NCBI GenBank assembly: GCA_015499985.1
Contig: JAAAUF010000570.1
Span: 1 to 27,518 of the forward strand
Reading direction: 5' to 3'
Source of the DNA: Haplosporangium gracile
Lineage: Eukaryota > Mortierellomycota > Mortierellomycetes > Mortierellales > Mortierellaceae
DNA: 27,518 bases
Shown here: positions 10,554 through 20,115 of the stretch, one piece after another
How the letters are laid out: each line of letters starts with the position of its first letter
Position numbering within the stretch: position 1 is the stretch's first letter
Position numbers and translations under genes: made by a program
Notes under the pieces: model-generated
Told to the model about the DNA's origin: nothing
Seen by the model: the letters and a program-made list of their open reading frames with translations, nothing else
Database searches by the model: none

Positions 10554-11509
10554 AAGCGGACATTTCAGAGCCAAGAGTTGGTCTCCATCTACTTTTATTC
10601 CCTCGTGCTATTTTGACCTGCTTCATGCCGCCTATTTCCAGACGAGTAGCAAGCAAAGTGTGAACAAAAAGGGTTGCTTGCCAAGGAGAGAGAGAGAGAG
10701 TGCTGGCAGACGTGGCACAACATGGCATCGCATTGCATGGCATTAAAATTATCATTGGCAGTGGCATTGGTATTCGTTTTGGCCTTGGCCTTGGCCATAC
10801 CAATCACCAATGGACAATGCAATGGTTTTATAAGTCTTGAACTAATGGCCAAGAAAAAAAGTGTCGTTGTCGGACTTTTCCAATGCCGCAAAAAAAAAGT
10901 GCTGCTTTCATTTCATTTTTCAGGACATCCATCCATTTCGTCTTTGTCAGTTTTCCTCCGAGAAGGGGTATCCCGATGTCCTCTTCTATTTTTTTTTTCA
11001 TTCAATTAACTTTTTTCTAGTCTTCGTTTGCCATGCGGCGTCTCTTTCTTGAGTAACAAAACCCGAACAAACTCCAGAAACGATAAAAGACCACCATTAT
11101 TGCCGTCTGCCACAACACTTACAAACTGACCATTGACGACTAAAGAAGAAGGTTGGGTAACTACATCGACGCCGGTGAAAGAAAAGTAATTTACCAATTC
11201 ATCCACGCACCCACGCACCCACGTTACTGTATCCATCGCCAGGTATTTTCCACGTACGATTTTTTTTTTGAATCATCGAACAAGGCCCAAGAGACCCTTT
11301 ACTCTCGACTAAAAAAGACAACGTGCGCTTTTTTTTTTGTTATTGTTTGATATCCGCGTGGGGTCGATGTCTTTGAAATGGGTCAACGCAAGACACATTT
11401 TTTTCATTATAATCCAACTCAAATGGGACCTGACTCGATGACCATTTCATTTATTCACCTTCTAGCAAAGCAACAACGGAGCAGGATAATATTCCTACAC
11501 TCACTCTAC

Positions 11510-11551
11510 TCACTCACTCACTCACTCACTCACTCACTCACTCACTCACTT
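11510..11551 (+). repeat. (CACT)n tetranucleotide repeat
   Basis: About ten tandem CACT units mark the start of a long pyrimidine-rich block on the + strand. Confidence 0.9.
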
Positions 11552-12230
11552 ACCACTACCACTTCCACGACTAGTATCATCATCGCATACATACGTTGGC
11601 AACAGCACGCTCATCCCGACCAAAAAAAAAAAGAAACGAGACATCACTATCATCATATTTCATCCGCTATCTTTCTCGTTCGTCTTCGTGCCTTCTTCCT
11701 CTCTCACTCGTCCGTCTTCGTGCTTTCTTCCTCTCTCACTCGTCCGTCTGCCTACTTCATTATTTTCGATCGATTTTTTCACAGAAAATACGGCCGCCCG
11801 ACTGGTCCTCTCTCTTACTGTGTGAACTTCGCCTGGCATTATTTCATTTTTGATTGACTCAATATCCGCCGTTGCTCGACCGACTGACTGCCTGCCTGTC
11901 TGACTGGTTGCCCGATTCTTTGGACCTATTTTTTTTTCTCCACGGAGAAAACAAAAGCGAAACAAGGTACCCGTACCCTTTCTTCATACGCTGATCAGCC
12001 TCGCTCATTCATTCCACTTCATTCACTGAATCGGCAATCATCAGCAACGAAAAAAGACAAGAAGAAGAGGCGCGATTCTTTGAGTTGCGAGTAATAGTAG
12101 CTTATACTTGAATGAACGTAACATAGCAGTTACATTGATGACGAGCTTGTTTTATTCGATAGTTTTTTTTTTCTTTTTTTCTTTAATCAATTGATTCGAT
12201 TTTTTTATTTTATTTTATTTTTCCTTCCCG

Positions 12231-12285
12231 TTGCTGCTGCTCCTGCTGCTGCTCCTGCTGCTGCTCCCTGCTCCCTGCTCCTCTT
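12231..12285 (+). repeat. Interrupted CTG/CTC trinucleotide repeat
   Basis: GCTGCTGCTCCTGCTG-type units form an imperfect triplet array. The minus strand reads CAG-rich, but no supported frame crosses it. Confidence 0.75.
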
Positions 12286-12368
12286 CTTTTTCCTCCTCCT
12301 CCTGTTGCTGCTCCCTCGGTTGCCTCTTTTCTCTTTTCTCATTTTCATTTCTTTTTTTACACTTTTCG

Positions 12369-12502
12369 CTTCTCTTCTTCTCTTCTCTTCTTTTCTCTCC
12401 TCTCCTCTCTTCTTTTCTCTCCTCTCCTCTCTTCTTTTCTCTCCTCTCCTCTCTTCTCTTCTCTCCTCTCTTCTCTTCTCTCCTCTCCTCTCTTCTCTTC
12501 TC
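12369..12502 (+). repeat. 134-nt homopyrimidine tandem array
   Basis: Only C and T occur from 12369 to 12502. The core is a repeated unit of about 20 bp (TCTTTTCTCTCCTCTCCTCT) present several times with small variations, decaying into TCTTCTCTTCTC. It gives long spurious frames on both strands. Confidence 0.9.
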
Positions 12503-12634
12503 ACTTTTTCTCTCCCTTCCTCCATATTGTTATTCTCCTCTCTAATATCTTTTTCTCCCTCTTTATTCTTCCTCTAACCTTCCTTCATCAGTCCCCACTA
12601 GTCTCACGTATTCCCATTCCCTGGTCCTTGTCTC

Positions 12635-12666
12635 TGACCCTTTGACCCTTTAACCCTTTGACCCTT
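12635..12666 (+). repeat. (TGACCCTT)4 tandem repeat
   Basis: Four adjacent 8-bp units are present, the third with one G-to-A change. Confidence 0.85.
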
Positions 12667-12684
12667 TTTCATTTGCCCACACGT

Positions 12685-12708
12685 ACACTTACACTTACAC
12701 TTACGCTT
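12685..12708 (+). repeat. (ACACTT)4 tandem repeat
   Basis: Four 6-bp units are present, the last with one A-to-G change. The array lies about 20 bp after the 8-bp repeat. Confidence 0.85.
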
Positions 12709-12786
12709 ACACACACCCACTCCTACTCCCATTCCCTCATTCCTTTCCTTCTTTCCTCTTTTCACTCACTTTGAATTCACTCACCT

Positions 12787-12806
12787 TGCCCTGCCCTGCC
12801 CTGCCC
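12787..12806 (+). repeat. (TGCCC)4 tandem repeat
   Basis: Four exact 5-bp units lie about 90 bp before the ATG of the next gene, in its presumed leader. Confidence 0.85.
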
Positions 12807-12892
12807 TGCACTCGTGTACCACCTTCCCTCCCTTCCCTTCTCCACTCCCCTTGTTCTCACACACACACATATACACTTCCCAGTCTGCACGA

Positions 12893-15444
12893 ATGGGCAA
12901 CTTGCCTTCCTCCACATCCACAGAGCCCCTGGCTCCTGGCAAGCACCGCAACCTCTCTACAATCTCTCTTCCTCCCACCATACCCCGTCGCCACAATATG
13001 AAGGATGCCGAGCGCAAAGAAATCTTCCCTATCTCTGACGAAGGCGCGCCGCCATTATCTGGCCGCCGGGGTTCGATAGGCTTTTTCCGGGGCAAACGAG
13101 CCAGGGCGCCAATGACCCTGGATCATAACCAGCTTTTCCAGAACCTTCAAAACCTCCAGAACCTTCAGAACCTCGATATGACCCATTGTTCCTGGCAAAA
13201 CTACCACTATCTTTCCGACTCTTCTAATCCTAATTCCAATCTCAACTCGCTCTCGACCACGCCCACAACTGCTGCCACCACCCCCGCCCTCACCGCCGCT
13301 GCAACCCCAACCACCCCCGTTGGCCCTCAATATCACTCCCTTCACTGCCAGCAATCACGGTCACCACAACCAGCAAGCCCTGTTGCGGTCTCAATACAGG
13401 ACTACCATCCGAGACAGGAGCAGAAGCTCGCCACGTTTATGAAGCGTAACCTTCTTCCTCCACACACCCTTCTCACCCCAACCAGTTTCTCGTCGTTGTC
13501 GTCCGTTCCCAACTCTGCCTCCTCCTCACCGACTGTCGATTGCTGTTCTAATACTTGTCTTCAGATTATACCAGAACAACAACAACTACAACAACCACAG
13601 CAACGACCACCTGCATCACAACAACAAACATATAATGATCAACGGTTACCGCAATCGTATTATCAGTCTCATTTTAACCACCAAAACAGCCATAGCAGCG
13701 CCTGTGATCACCGTCCTACACTGGAACACCACTCGAGTTTGGATTCTATACCTTCGACGCACGATGTCCCAACTCTGTCCGTGTCTGACTGGGGCAACCA
13801 GGGCCGATGGGCAGGGGAGCAAAACTGGTCAGAAGAGCTGCCTGAGGGACTGGAGCACGACGGTGGTCCTTGGGACATCATGGACAGGCAAGTTCTCTTT
13901 CTAATGCTGCTTGAAAAAAAAATCGCTTTTAATTCCCTTTTATTTTGTGCCGATATCAATTGTTTGCGGTGCCCCCCCTCTCTCTCGTTTCCTCTCTCCC
14001 TCTTTCTGTCTTCGCTTGTCCATCTTCGCTCTTTTTTTTCATTCTCTCCTTTTGTTCTTCCCTTTGTCAAGGCCAATTCAGGTCGGTCAAGTCAGCTCTG
14101 GTCTGGCTGGCCTATCACAAGGGGATGAAACATGGAGGTTTCTCTCACCTTCATTCTCAATACCACACCGCACGTTTTCATCCATTTGTTATATTTTTCA
14201 TTGGCCACTCATTCGCGATAATCCCCCGTTCTTGAACACATGCCTAACAACGCAAACAAACACAACCTGCATTGTGTGTCAAAAAGGATTTTCAAAGAGT
14301 GACAACACGAAAGACACAAAGAGAGACACAGAGTACTCAAGATTGGTCAACCTGTTTGCGTAAAGATCAACTTTATTAAAACCATGTTTCTTGTCCTCTT
14401 CTTCTCTTTCTTCATGTCATCGTTACTACTCGACCATTGCGCAACAATTCCAATAGTTACACGGTCGAGCAACACATCACCCGCTCACTCTGCAAAGGTC
14501 AAAACTACTCTGCACCCCTCGACTTTTCCAAGCAAGCATCGCATGCAGCTCTGCACGGACGGACAGACGATGGTTTCGAGTCCGATGACACAGAGACTGC
14601 CACGCGCAACCACGTTCCCGTCTCCAACGATGTGCTCGACACCCACCCCGTCCGACTCTCGTCCTCCGTCTCCTCCGTGGCCACGTTCGATCCCCAGACA
14701 TCCGCCCCCGTTTTGAACAAGAGCAACGAACGTTCGCTTGTGATCCTCTCCGTTGGCTGCGGGAACACCCAATGGGCTACAGAGATGGCTCTGGCCCATC
14801 CACAGTCCGCCATCCATGCGATCAATGTCAGCCAGATCCCGACTCTCCCTGCAGTCCCAGAGACTACGCCCAGCTTTGACCTCGATAACCTGTTCTTTTA
14901 CAACCTCGATGACAACTCGCTCCGTGTTCCCTTTGTTTCTAACTCGGTCGATTATATCCACGTGCGTCGCTTTTTACCCAATGTCAGCAAGGCAAAGTAC
15001 CTAGCGTTCTTGCGCGAGTTGGTTAGGGTATTGAAGGTGGACGGGTACCTGGAGCTGGTCGAGTTGGATCTACGACTCCGAGACTCGGGTGTTGACAGCT
15101 GCTGGCCCAGTTACTGGACTCTGATTGGGTTCGACAAAATGGGGATCGACACTTCGCTTGCTCTGAACCTGGCTGGAATCCTAAGGACAATGCCCGGGAT
15201 GGAAGTGAACCACAAGTCGTGTGTGCATATGCCAGTGGGCATTCATGGTGGTCGAGTTGGACTGACGGCCGAGTTGCTCTGCTGGCGGTTTGCGTTGACG
15301 GTGCGTCCATGGCTGATGCGACAGGCGATGCTGTCGGGGGCTGAATTTGACGATCTGCTGGAGCGTGCTCGGCAGGAGACTCGCACTCTAAAGAGTTACC
15401 AGGTCTTCCATGTGGCCGTTGGGCGCAAGACCGCAGCGGGTTGA
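12893..15444 (+). CDS. Methyltransferase-fold protein with disordered N-terminal half
   Basis: Two exons, 12893-13887 and 14457-15444, join in phase 2 to 660 residues. ATG 12893 is chosen over 12851 because it gives MGNLPSS, a good N-myristoylation signal (Gly2, Ser6). Residues 1-310 are low complexity (an LQN repeat near 80-95, long Gln/Ser/Pro runs) and probably disordered. Then comes EGLEHDGGPWDIMD and, after the splice, EQHITRSLCKGQNYSAPLDF, the entry of the Methyltransf_25-type proteins common in Mortierella and Mucor relatives. The SAM fold follows: SVGCGN (about 430), NLDDNSLRVPFVSNSVDYIH, LVRVLKVDGYLELVELDL. Motif I has lost its usual third glycine (GCGN for GCGTG), and about 70 Ser-rich residues are inserted just before it. 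The intron would be GC-AG (AG|GCAAGT to AATAG), 569 nt and unusually long here, so an extra small exon is possible. Substrate unknown; activity uncertain. Confidence 0.8.
13137..13173 (+). repeat. In-frame 9-bp repeat encoding LQN
   Basis: About four copies of CAGAACCTT or a close variant encode a Leu-Gln-Asn repeat in the disordered N-terminal half of the methyltransferase-fold protein. Confidence 0.8.
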
Positions 15445-16098
15445 GTACGGGCTTCTGTCTGCTCGAACATCACTGGTATTGTTCAAGACGAATCACCATC
15501 GTCTTTTGTTCCTTGAACCAATCGCCGACGTTTTGTTTTGGTCAATGTTTCCTGTTTAGTTCATTCTTTTTTTTTTCGATACCCAGTTCTCCCGCCTCTT
15601 TTTTCTTTATTCATTGTATTATTGACTTCTTGCTTCCTTATTGTTGTGCTATACATTACTCCGTCGCTCATTTTTTTTCCTTTTCTTTTTTATTTGCCTC
15701 CCTTCATACCCTTTCACTCGCTCTTTTCGTCTCTACTTTTTTTTCTTCATCCGCTCTCTTGTTTTCTCTTTCTATTTTATCATCAAACATCCCAACAAAA
15801 AACAACAACACTCCAACCAAAAACAAAAAAAAACGAGCTTATCAAATGTTCTCCTTTTCTTCATTTCAAGTTTCTTTTTGCGAGTTTTTTTTTACCCCGT
15901 GCAATTGTACAATAAACTGTTTTCCTTTTTTTTNNNNNNNNNNTTTTTTTTTAACATGAAACGGAGGCTCTACTTGGCTCTTTGATGTGTGTGTGTGTAT
16001 GTGTTGTAAGTGTTGTATATGTGTGCGCGCTTTTTTTTTCCTTTTTTTTTTATTAATATGAACGGGGTTTGTGGTATTGTTAATAATTTGGCGCTCAT
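15445..16098. other. Convergent 3' flanks of two genes, with assembly gap
   Basis: This lies between the stop of the methyltransferase-fold gene (+) and the stop of the SUMO-like gene (-). It is very T-rich on the + strand and has an AATAAA at 15911-15916 that could serve the + strand gene. No gene is supported. Confidence 0.6.
15934..15943. other. 10-N gap in the assembly
   Basis: Ten N bases sit inside a T run (T about 10 before and T about 9 after). The true length of the tract is therefore unknown; the gap is in presumed 3' UTR and does not touch a coding exon. Confidence 0.98.
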
Positions 16099-18375
16099 TC
16101 ACCCTACACGTACGACGAGCATATCATCGTCTTCGACCTCCGTATTACCAATAACGGTGGTTGGATCGAGTGCCTCGTCGTCAAACTCGAGTTTGACCGC
16201 CGTCGATGTCGGGATCTGCTTGATGGACTTGTAATGTGATAAAATTGCATGTACCGTCGTCGTCTACACAAAATTAGGAGACAGAGACAGAAGGAGAAGG
16301 AGAAGAGAGGAGCGGATGTGTTCGTATCCAAATTGACGGTTAGCAAATGGTAGACAACATGGTGCGGACAAAACTATTGGTCCATGCTACCAATCCCTTC
16401 GTTTGTTCCAGCCAAGATAGATTTGCTTCCCGATGCGATATATAAAATGGACAGCTTACCTTCTTGACACGGATCTTCTGATCAGCGGTATCCTTGCCTC
16501 TCAATTTGATAAATATATAATCTTCAGAAGCATCGCCAGCATCATTATGTTGCTCGCCGCCCTCATCACCACCTTGCTGTTGCTGTAATTCATGAGCTGC
16601 AGCGGCAGCAGCTTCAGCGGCCTGCCTTTCCATTTCTGCCAGTTTTCTACTGCGCTCCAAATTTTCTTGTTCCTTGATGTACTTGTAGGCGTCCTGATTG
16701 TAGGCATCAATGATGACTCGGGCTGGGAAGTCGAGTGCTGCAGGGGTCGAACTGGGCATGAGTCGCATGCCGAGGTAAGTGAATACAGTGGACGAATAGT
16801 TGATCCCCTTTTGGTTGCAATAAAATGTCATCATCTCCCTGAACGGGTTGTTCTATACATCAGGAAAAGATACCCGAGCGGAGTTGTTCATGATTAGAAA
16901 CACAGCTTGGTATATTGACACTATGTTAAAGAAAAAGCAAGCAAGGAAGACGTGAAAAGAGAAGTGCGAAGGGCGGCTTACGGATCGGACGGTGACTTGA
17001 AAGGCTCGCTCTAGTATCCTCTGAGGTTCAACTGCCTCCGGTGGCACAGTGAGCAAAGGATGTCGATTCATCCTCACCACCAGTAAGACGGTGTGGTAAT
17101 TGGAAGGAGATGATGGTTGATGCGGAGATCCAGATGTCCCTGTACTTACTCCTGTTGCTATAGCACCGTTGCCACCACTACCATGGGAGGATGTTGCTAC
17201 TGTGGCTGCAGCGGGTATACTGGGTGACGATTGCGAAGGCTGAGAAGACTGCGATTGCAGCAGTGAAGAGTTGGCGAAGGGTTGGGAGAGTGACGATGGG
17301 GAGAGTGGCGAAGCACCTTCCATAGACTGTTGCGATGCAATAGTGTTGAGCTTTGCGGCTATCGAGGCCAGTTCCGGGTCCAGTTCATTCATCTTCTCGA
17401 AATCGTCGTCGTCCAGATCAATCACAGTCGTCGTCGCCGCTGTCGTAGGTCTACTCAGAGGACTATTATAAATGGAAGATAATATGTACATGTGAGTTCC
17501 AACTCAACTCTACAGTATTCAATGATATGGGTAAACGCATTGAAGTGGACGAAATGAAACGGGACGAAATAGACGGTGTTCTTACGGTATGTGGGTGGGA
17601 TAGCGTCGGGTAGGAAGTTCTGGTGGAGGAGTCAATGACACTTCCCGTTTCCGCTTCGTTTCCTGTGCAGCTGCCTTCTTTTGCGCCGCGGCTTCGGTGC
17701 TTTCCGTGGTCCTAAGAAAAATGATAGACGGGCAATTGTTAAAATGACAGCGTAGGATAGTGGCCAAAGTCGTAAATCAATATCTCTTCACAATAGCTCA
17801 AACAGTCTGACGTGTTTGTCCTTGTATTGCTGATGAATCTTACGCCAAGTCATCTTCAAGATCCAGCGTAGGTGGTACGTCCGTGGTGGACGGAATCTTC
17901 AGGTCCAGAATCTCAAGCTCGCTCTCCTGTTTCGTCAACTCTTCGTTGACCCTTGACTCTAATATTTCGACAAGGAGAGAGTTGCTGTATTAATAATTAA
18001 TATTAAGTTTCTTGACACGCGGGAGAGAGGCGAAGAAGGGGCGCAACGCTAAATTCTACGATTGTTGCAATTGTAAAAAGGCAAGTGCTAGCGCAAAATT
18101 GTCGTGTATTGTATGTTACCTTGGATCTTGTGTATCTGACGGAAACTGACACTTGCTCTGTTGAAAAAATCATCCTCGACTCGCTCGCTATAGTTGTGGG
18201 CAAGGGTACTGCTACTGCTCCCGTTGGTGCCACTTGTGTTGTCTGTCCGAGGGGAGAGGAGTGCAGAGTTGGGCGAAGAGGTCGAGGCTGAAGTAGGGAC
18301 GACTTTGCTTCGTTTTGCGCGTGGTCTGGGTTGAGGTCTCTTCTGGACTGGCTTGTTGTCGTCCGAGTCTGACAT
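16099..18375 (-). CDS. Rad60/Esc2/NIP45-family protein with two SUMO-like domains
   Basis: Six minus-strand exons (18375-18120, 17958-17844, 17711-17586, 17462-16982, 16852-16460, 16263-16099) give 511 residues with consistent phases; introns are 123-196 nt. The N-terminus (MSDSDDNK) is acidic, then basic and Ser-rich. A Lys/Arg patch near 135-150 could be a nuclear signal, followed by SLTPPPELP. At 179-186 is VIDLDDDD, a strong SUMO-interacting motif. A first SUMO-like domain spans about 288-377 (VLLVVRMNRHPLLTV to YLGMRLMPSSTPAALDFP). An E/A/Q-rich helix follows. A second, C-terminal SUMO-like domain runs from about 436 to 511 (YIFIKLRGKDTADQKIRVKK, then LEFDDEALDPTTVIGNTEVE and DDDMLVVRVG), without a diglycine tail, so it cannot be conjugated. 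This order matches the RENi family, which works with Ubc9 and SUMO ligases in genome stability. The acceptor at 17959 was chosen because a nearer-consensus alternative breaks the frame. Confidence 0.9.
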
Positions 18376-18798
18376 TGCTGGTTGGTTGGAATTTGGTGTT
18401 TGCTTGGGTGCTGGTTGCTGGTTGCTGGTTGCTGGTTGCTGTCGTGGGAGTGAGTGATGGGCAAGGGATGTATTGTAAGACAAAGGTGGGAGGAACAACA
18501 GAGTAAGGAAGAGGAAAAAGAAAACAATTTTCGTACTTGGGAACAATACCCTGGTTTGGCGAAGTGGGCGCAAAGGTAGCCAGGGAACAGCTGTGGCTTA
18601 GGTAATTTGATCGCCCATAGCAGAGAACAAAAAAAAAGAACAAAGTGTTGTCCGTCGCGTCTTCTCAACTTTCCCCCTCTCAGGCGAATCACTTTCTCGC
18701 ACACAAGCACACACACACGCACACACTTACCTCTCACATCACCACATCACTTACTACTCTACTCGCCACCACTGCTACCAGAGTCTACTTTACAGACC
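18376..18798. promoter_or_regulatory. Shared divergent promoter of SUMO-like gene and MED21
   Basis: The two starts are head to head, 423 bp apart, so this interval must hold both promoters and both leaders. Towards the SUMO-like gene it contains a 7-bp repeat; towards MED21 it has CACACA repeats and a C/T-rich leader. No TATA box stands out. Confidence 0.6.
18409..18440 (-). repeat. (CAACCAG)n heptanucleotide repeat in 5' leader
   Basis: On the + strand TGCTGGT-type 7-bp units are repeated about four and a half times, 35-65 bp before the ATG of the minus-strand SUMO-like gene, probably inside its 5' UTR. Confidence 0.85.
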
Positions 18799-19412
18799 AT
18801 GGACAGACTGACTCAGCTGCAGGATGCGATCGACAAGATGGCGTTGCTCTTTGTCTCCTCCCTCGACCATCTCACCAAGAATGCGCCTCTCGTCCCTCTC
18901 CATCCCGATGTCCCTGTCGTCAGCACAGGTATCCGCTTGCTTGTTGCTCCTTCTTTCTCAAACTTGTACTGTATTCCAGCATAGCAGCGACTGAACACTC
19001 TTCTCATCCTACTGCTCGCTTCGAATAGATCACGGCATGCCTCAGGACCAGCTTCAGAGTCAGTGCCACCACTTATTTCTTCGCTGTCACAAGCAACTTG
19101 CATTTCTTGATCAACGCCTCTTAACCGTCCTCTTTGTTGGTGGCAAAAATAACCTTTTTTACGCTAGACTCTGCACAAGAACTGGCATTGGATATTAGTC
19201 GTCAAGCAAAAGAACTTGAAGCCCTGATCGACAACTTACCCGGGATCTCTCAAACCCCCGAAGCTCAAATCCATGACCTCGAGGACCTCGCCCAGCAGAA
19301 CGCCAAAGCCACGGTAGAATACGAATTGGCTGTCAAGGAGGCCAAGGAGCTCCTGCAGGAGGTCACCTTTGCTCTTCGACGTATTGCCGAAGATCAAAGC
19401 ATCCGTTCCTGA
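18799..19412 (+). CDS. MED21: Mediator complex subunit 21 (MED21/Srb7)
   Basis: Three exons, 18799-18928, 19029-19058 and 19168-19412, give 134 residues, close to the usual size for the family. The start MDRLTQLQDAIDKMALLFVSSL is highly characteristic of MED21. The C-terminal half, from NSAQELALDISRQAKELEAL through IDNLPGISQTPEAQI into a heptad-like helix ending LLQEVTFALRRIAEDQSI, matches the family's coiled coil that pairs with MED7 in the Mediator middle module. The central part is short and variable. The 30-nt second exon (donor GTCAGT) is the weakest element, chosen because it keeps phase 1 on both sides and removes a stop-prone stretch; other splice choices for that exon cannot be excluded. 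Essential nuclear transcription co-regulator in yeast. An AATAAA lies about 300 bp after the stop. Confidence 0.87.
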
Positions 19413-20115
19413 AAAGCTTCATCCTCTTATCTTTTATCTCTTCTTTTGTTTCTTCCACTACTGCTGTTCAAGTCTACGACGACCTTTTCGTGCGACAAAG
19501 CACATACACGTTCGACCCAATTATTTCTCAACCGAAACAGCTTTGCCAAAAAAATTGACGCGACTCGGATTTGTATTTTAACCCCTCGTTCCACACTTAC
19601 TCGTTCGCTCTCTGCGACATATTTCTCCTTGACCTTCTAACTAGACTACTCTGACGCGTCTCTTTTTCATCCACCATGTACATTATCTACACCCTTCTAC
19701 TCAATCACTCTGCAATAAACATGGAAGCCCTAATTGGTTTCAGAGTTATAGTTTTCTTTTATCATGAGCGTATGTTTTTATTTGCGGATTGTGAAGCAGC
19801 ACGTCAACCACTGTGCAGATGGTCAAAGTATGAGGAAAAAAGGAAGTAGGAAAGCAGAAAAGATGAAGAATGAGCATAGAAAACAGCAGCGACAGGAAAC
19901 AAAGCAGAAAGGGGTGTCAGCAAAGAAAAAAAAGCAAGCAGATCTAAAGAGATCGAGGTATATGTGTGCAGAAGGGTGGTTAGGTTGGGAGCGATGGAAG
20001 GACAGGAAGAGAGGATGATCGCGAAGGGGGGTAAATGGAGATATATAGAAAAGGAAGAGAAAAAGAGACCAGTGGGGTCCGATAAGGATAAGGAGGGGGT
20101 TGGTTGGCAAGATAT
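19413..20115. other. Convergent 3' flanks of MED21 and PEX11
   Basis: No gene is supported. AATAAA at 19714-19719 is a plausible poly(A) signal for MED21. The part from about 19820 to 20100 is A/G-rich on the + strand and would be the C/T-rich 3' flank of the minus-strand PEX11 gene. Confidence 0.6.

Larger units (their letters stand above)
6022..12892. other. 6.9-kb gene-free, low-complexity interval
   Basis: I find no reading frame with a recognisable domain, no plausible chain of exons and no tRNA here. The open frames present are made of simple repeats. The stretch is dense in homopolymers, GA/CT tracts, CTCA, CTG and other short tandem arrays. Strand composition changes by block: purine-rich on the + strand around 6740-8340 and 8980-9320, pyrimidine-rich around 8500-8900 and again from about 11480 to 12890. 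The first few hundred bases are probably the GSK-3 3' UTR and the last part the promoter and leader of the gene at 12893. The middle could hold a long noncoding transcript or regulatory DNA, but the sequence alone does not show it. Confidence 0.6.

Noticed and set aside
10722..10840. Signal-peptide-like start MALKLSLAVALVFVLALALA
   Set aside because: The hydrophobic stretch comes from GGCCTT-type repeats; the frame then runs into poly-A translations with no domain.
12191..12577. Long open frames on both strands (Leu/Ser/Phe-rich on +, Arg/Glu/Lys-rich on -)
   Set aside because: They are translations of the C/T tandem array; any frame of such a repeat stays open.
12635..12708. Short G/C-containing repeats as an internal telomere remnant
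   Set aside because: The units (TGACCCTT, ACACTT) do not match TTAGGG or another known fungal telomere repeat and have only four copies each.
14050..14450. Possible extra exon inside the long intron of the methyltransferase-fold gene
   Set aside because: No segment with acceptor, donor and correct phase adds residues expected between WDIMD and the QHIT-type motif.
15441..15959. 172-codon + strand frame crossing the N gap
   Set aside because: Ser/Phe-rich translation of a T-rich 3' UTR, and it runs through undetermined bases.
18003..18737. 244-codon minus-strand frame across the SUMO-like gene start
   Set aside because: Out of frame with the conserved protein; a shadow across exon 1 and the repeat-bearing leader.
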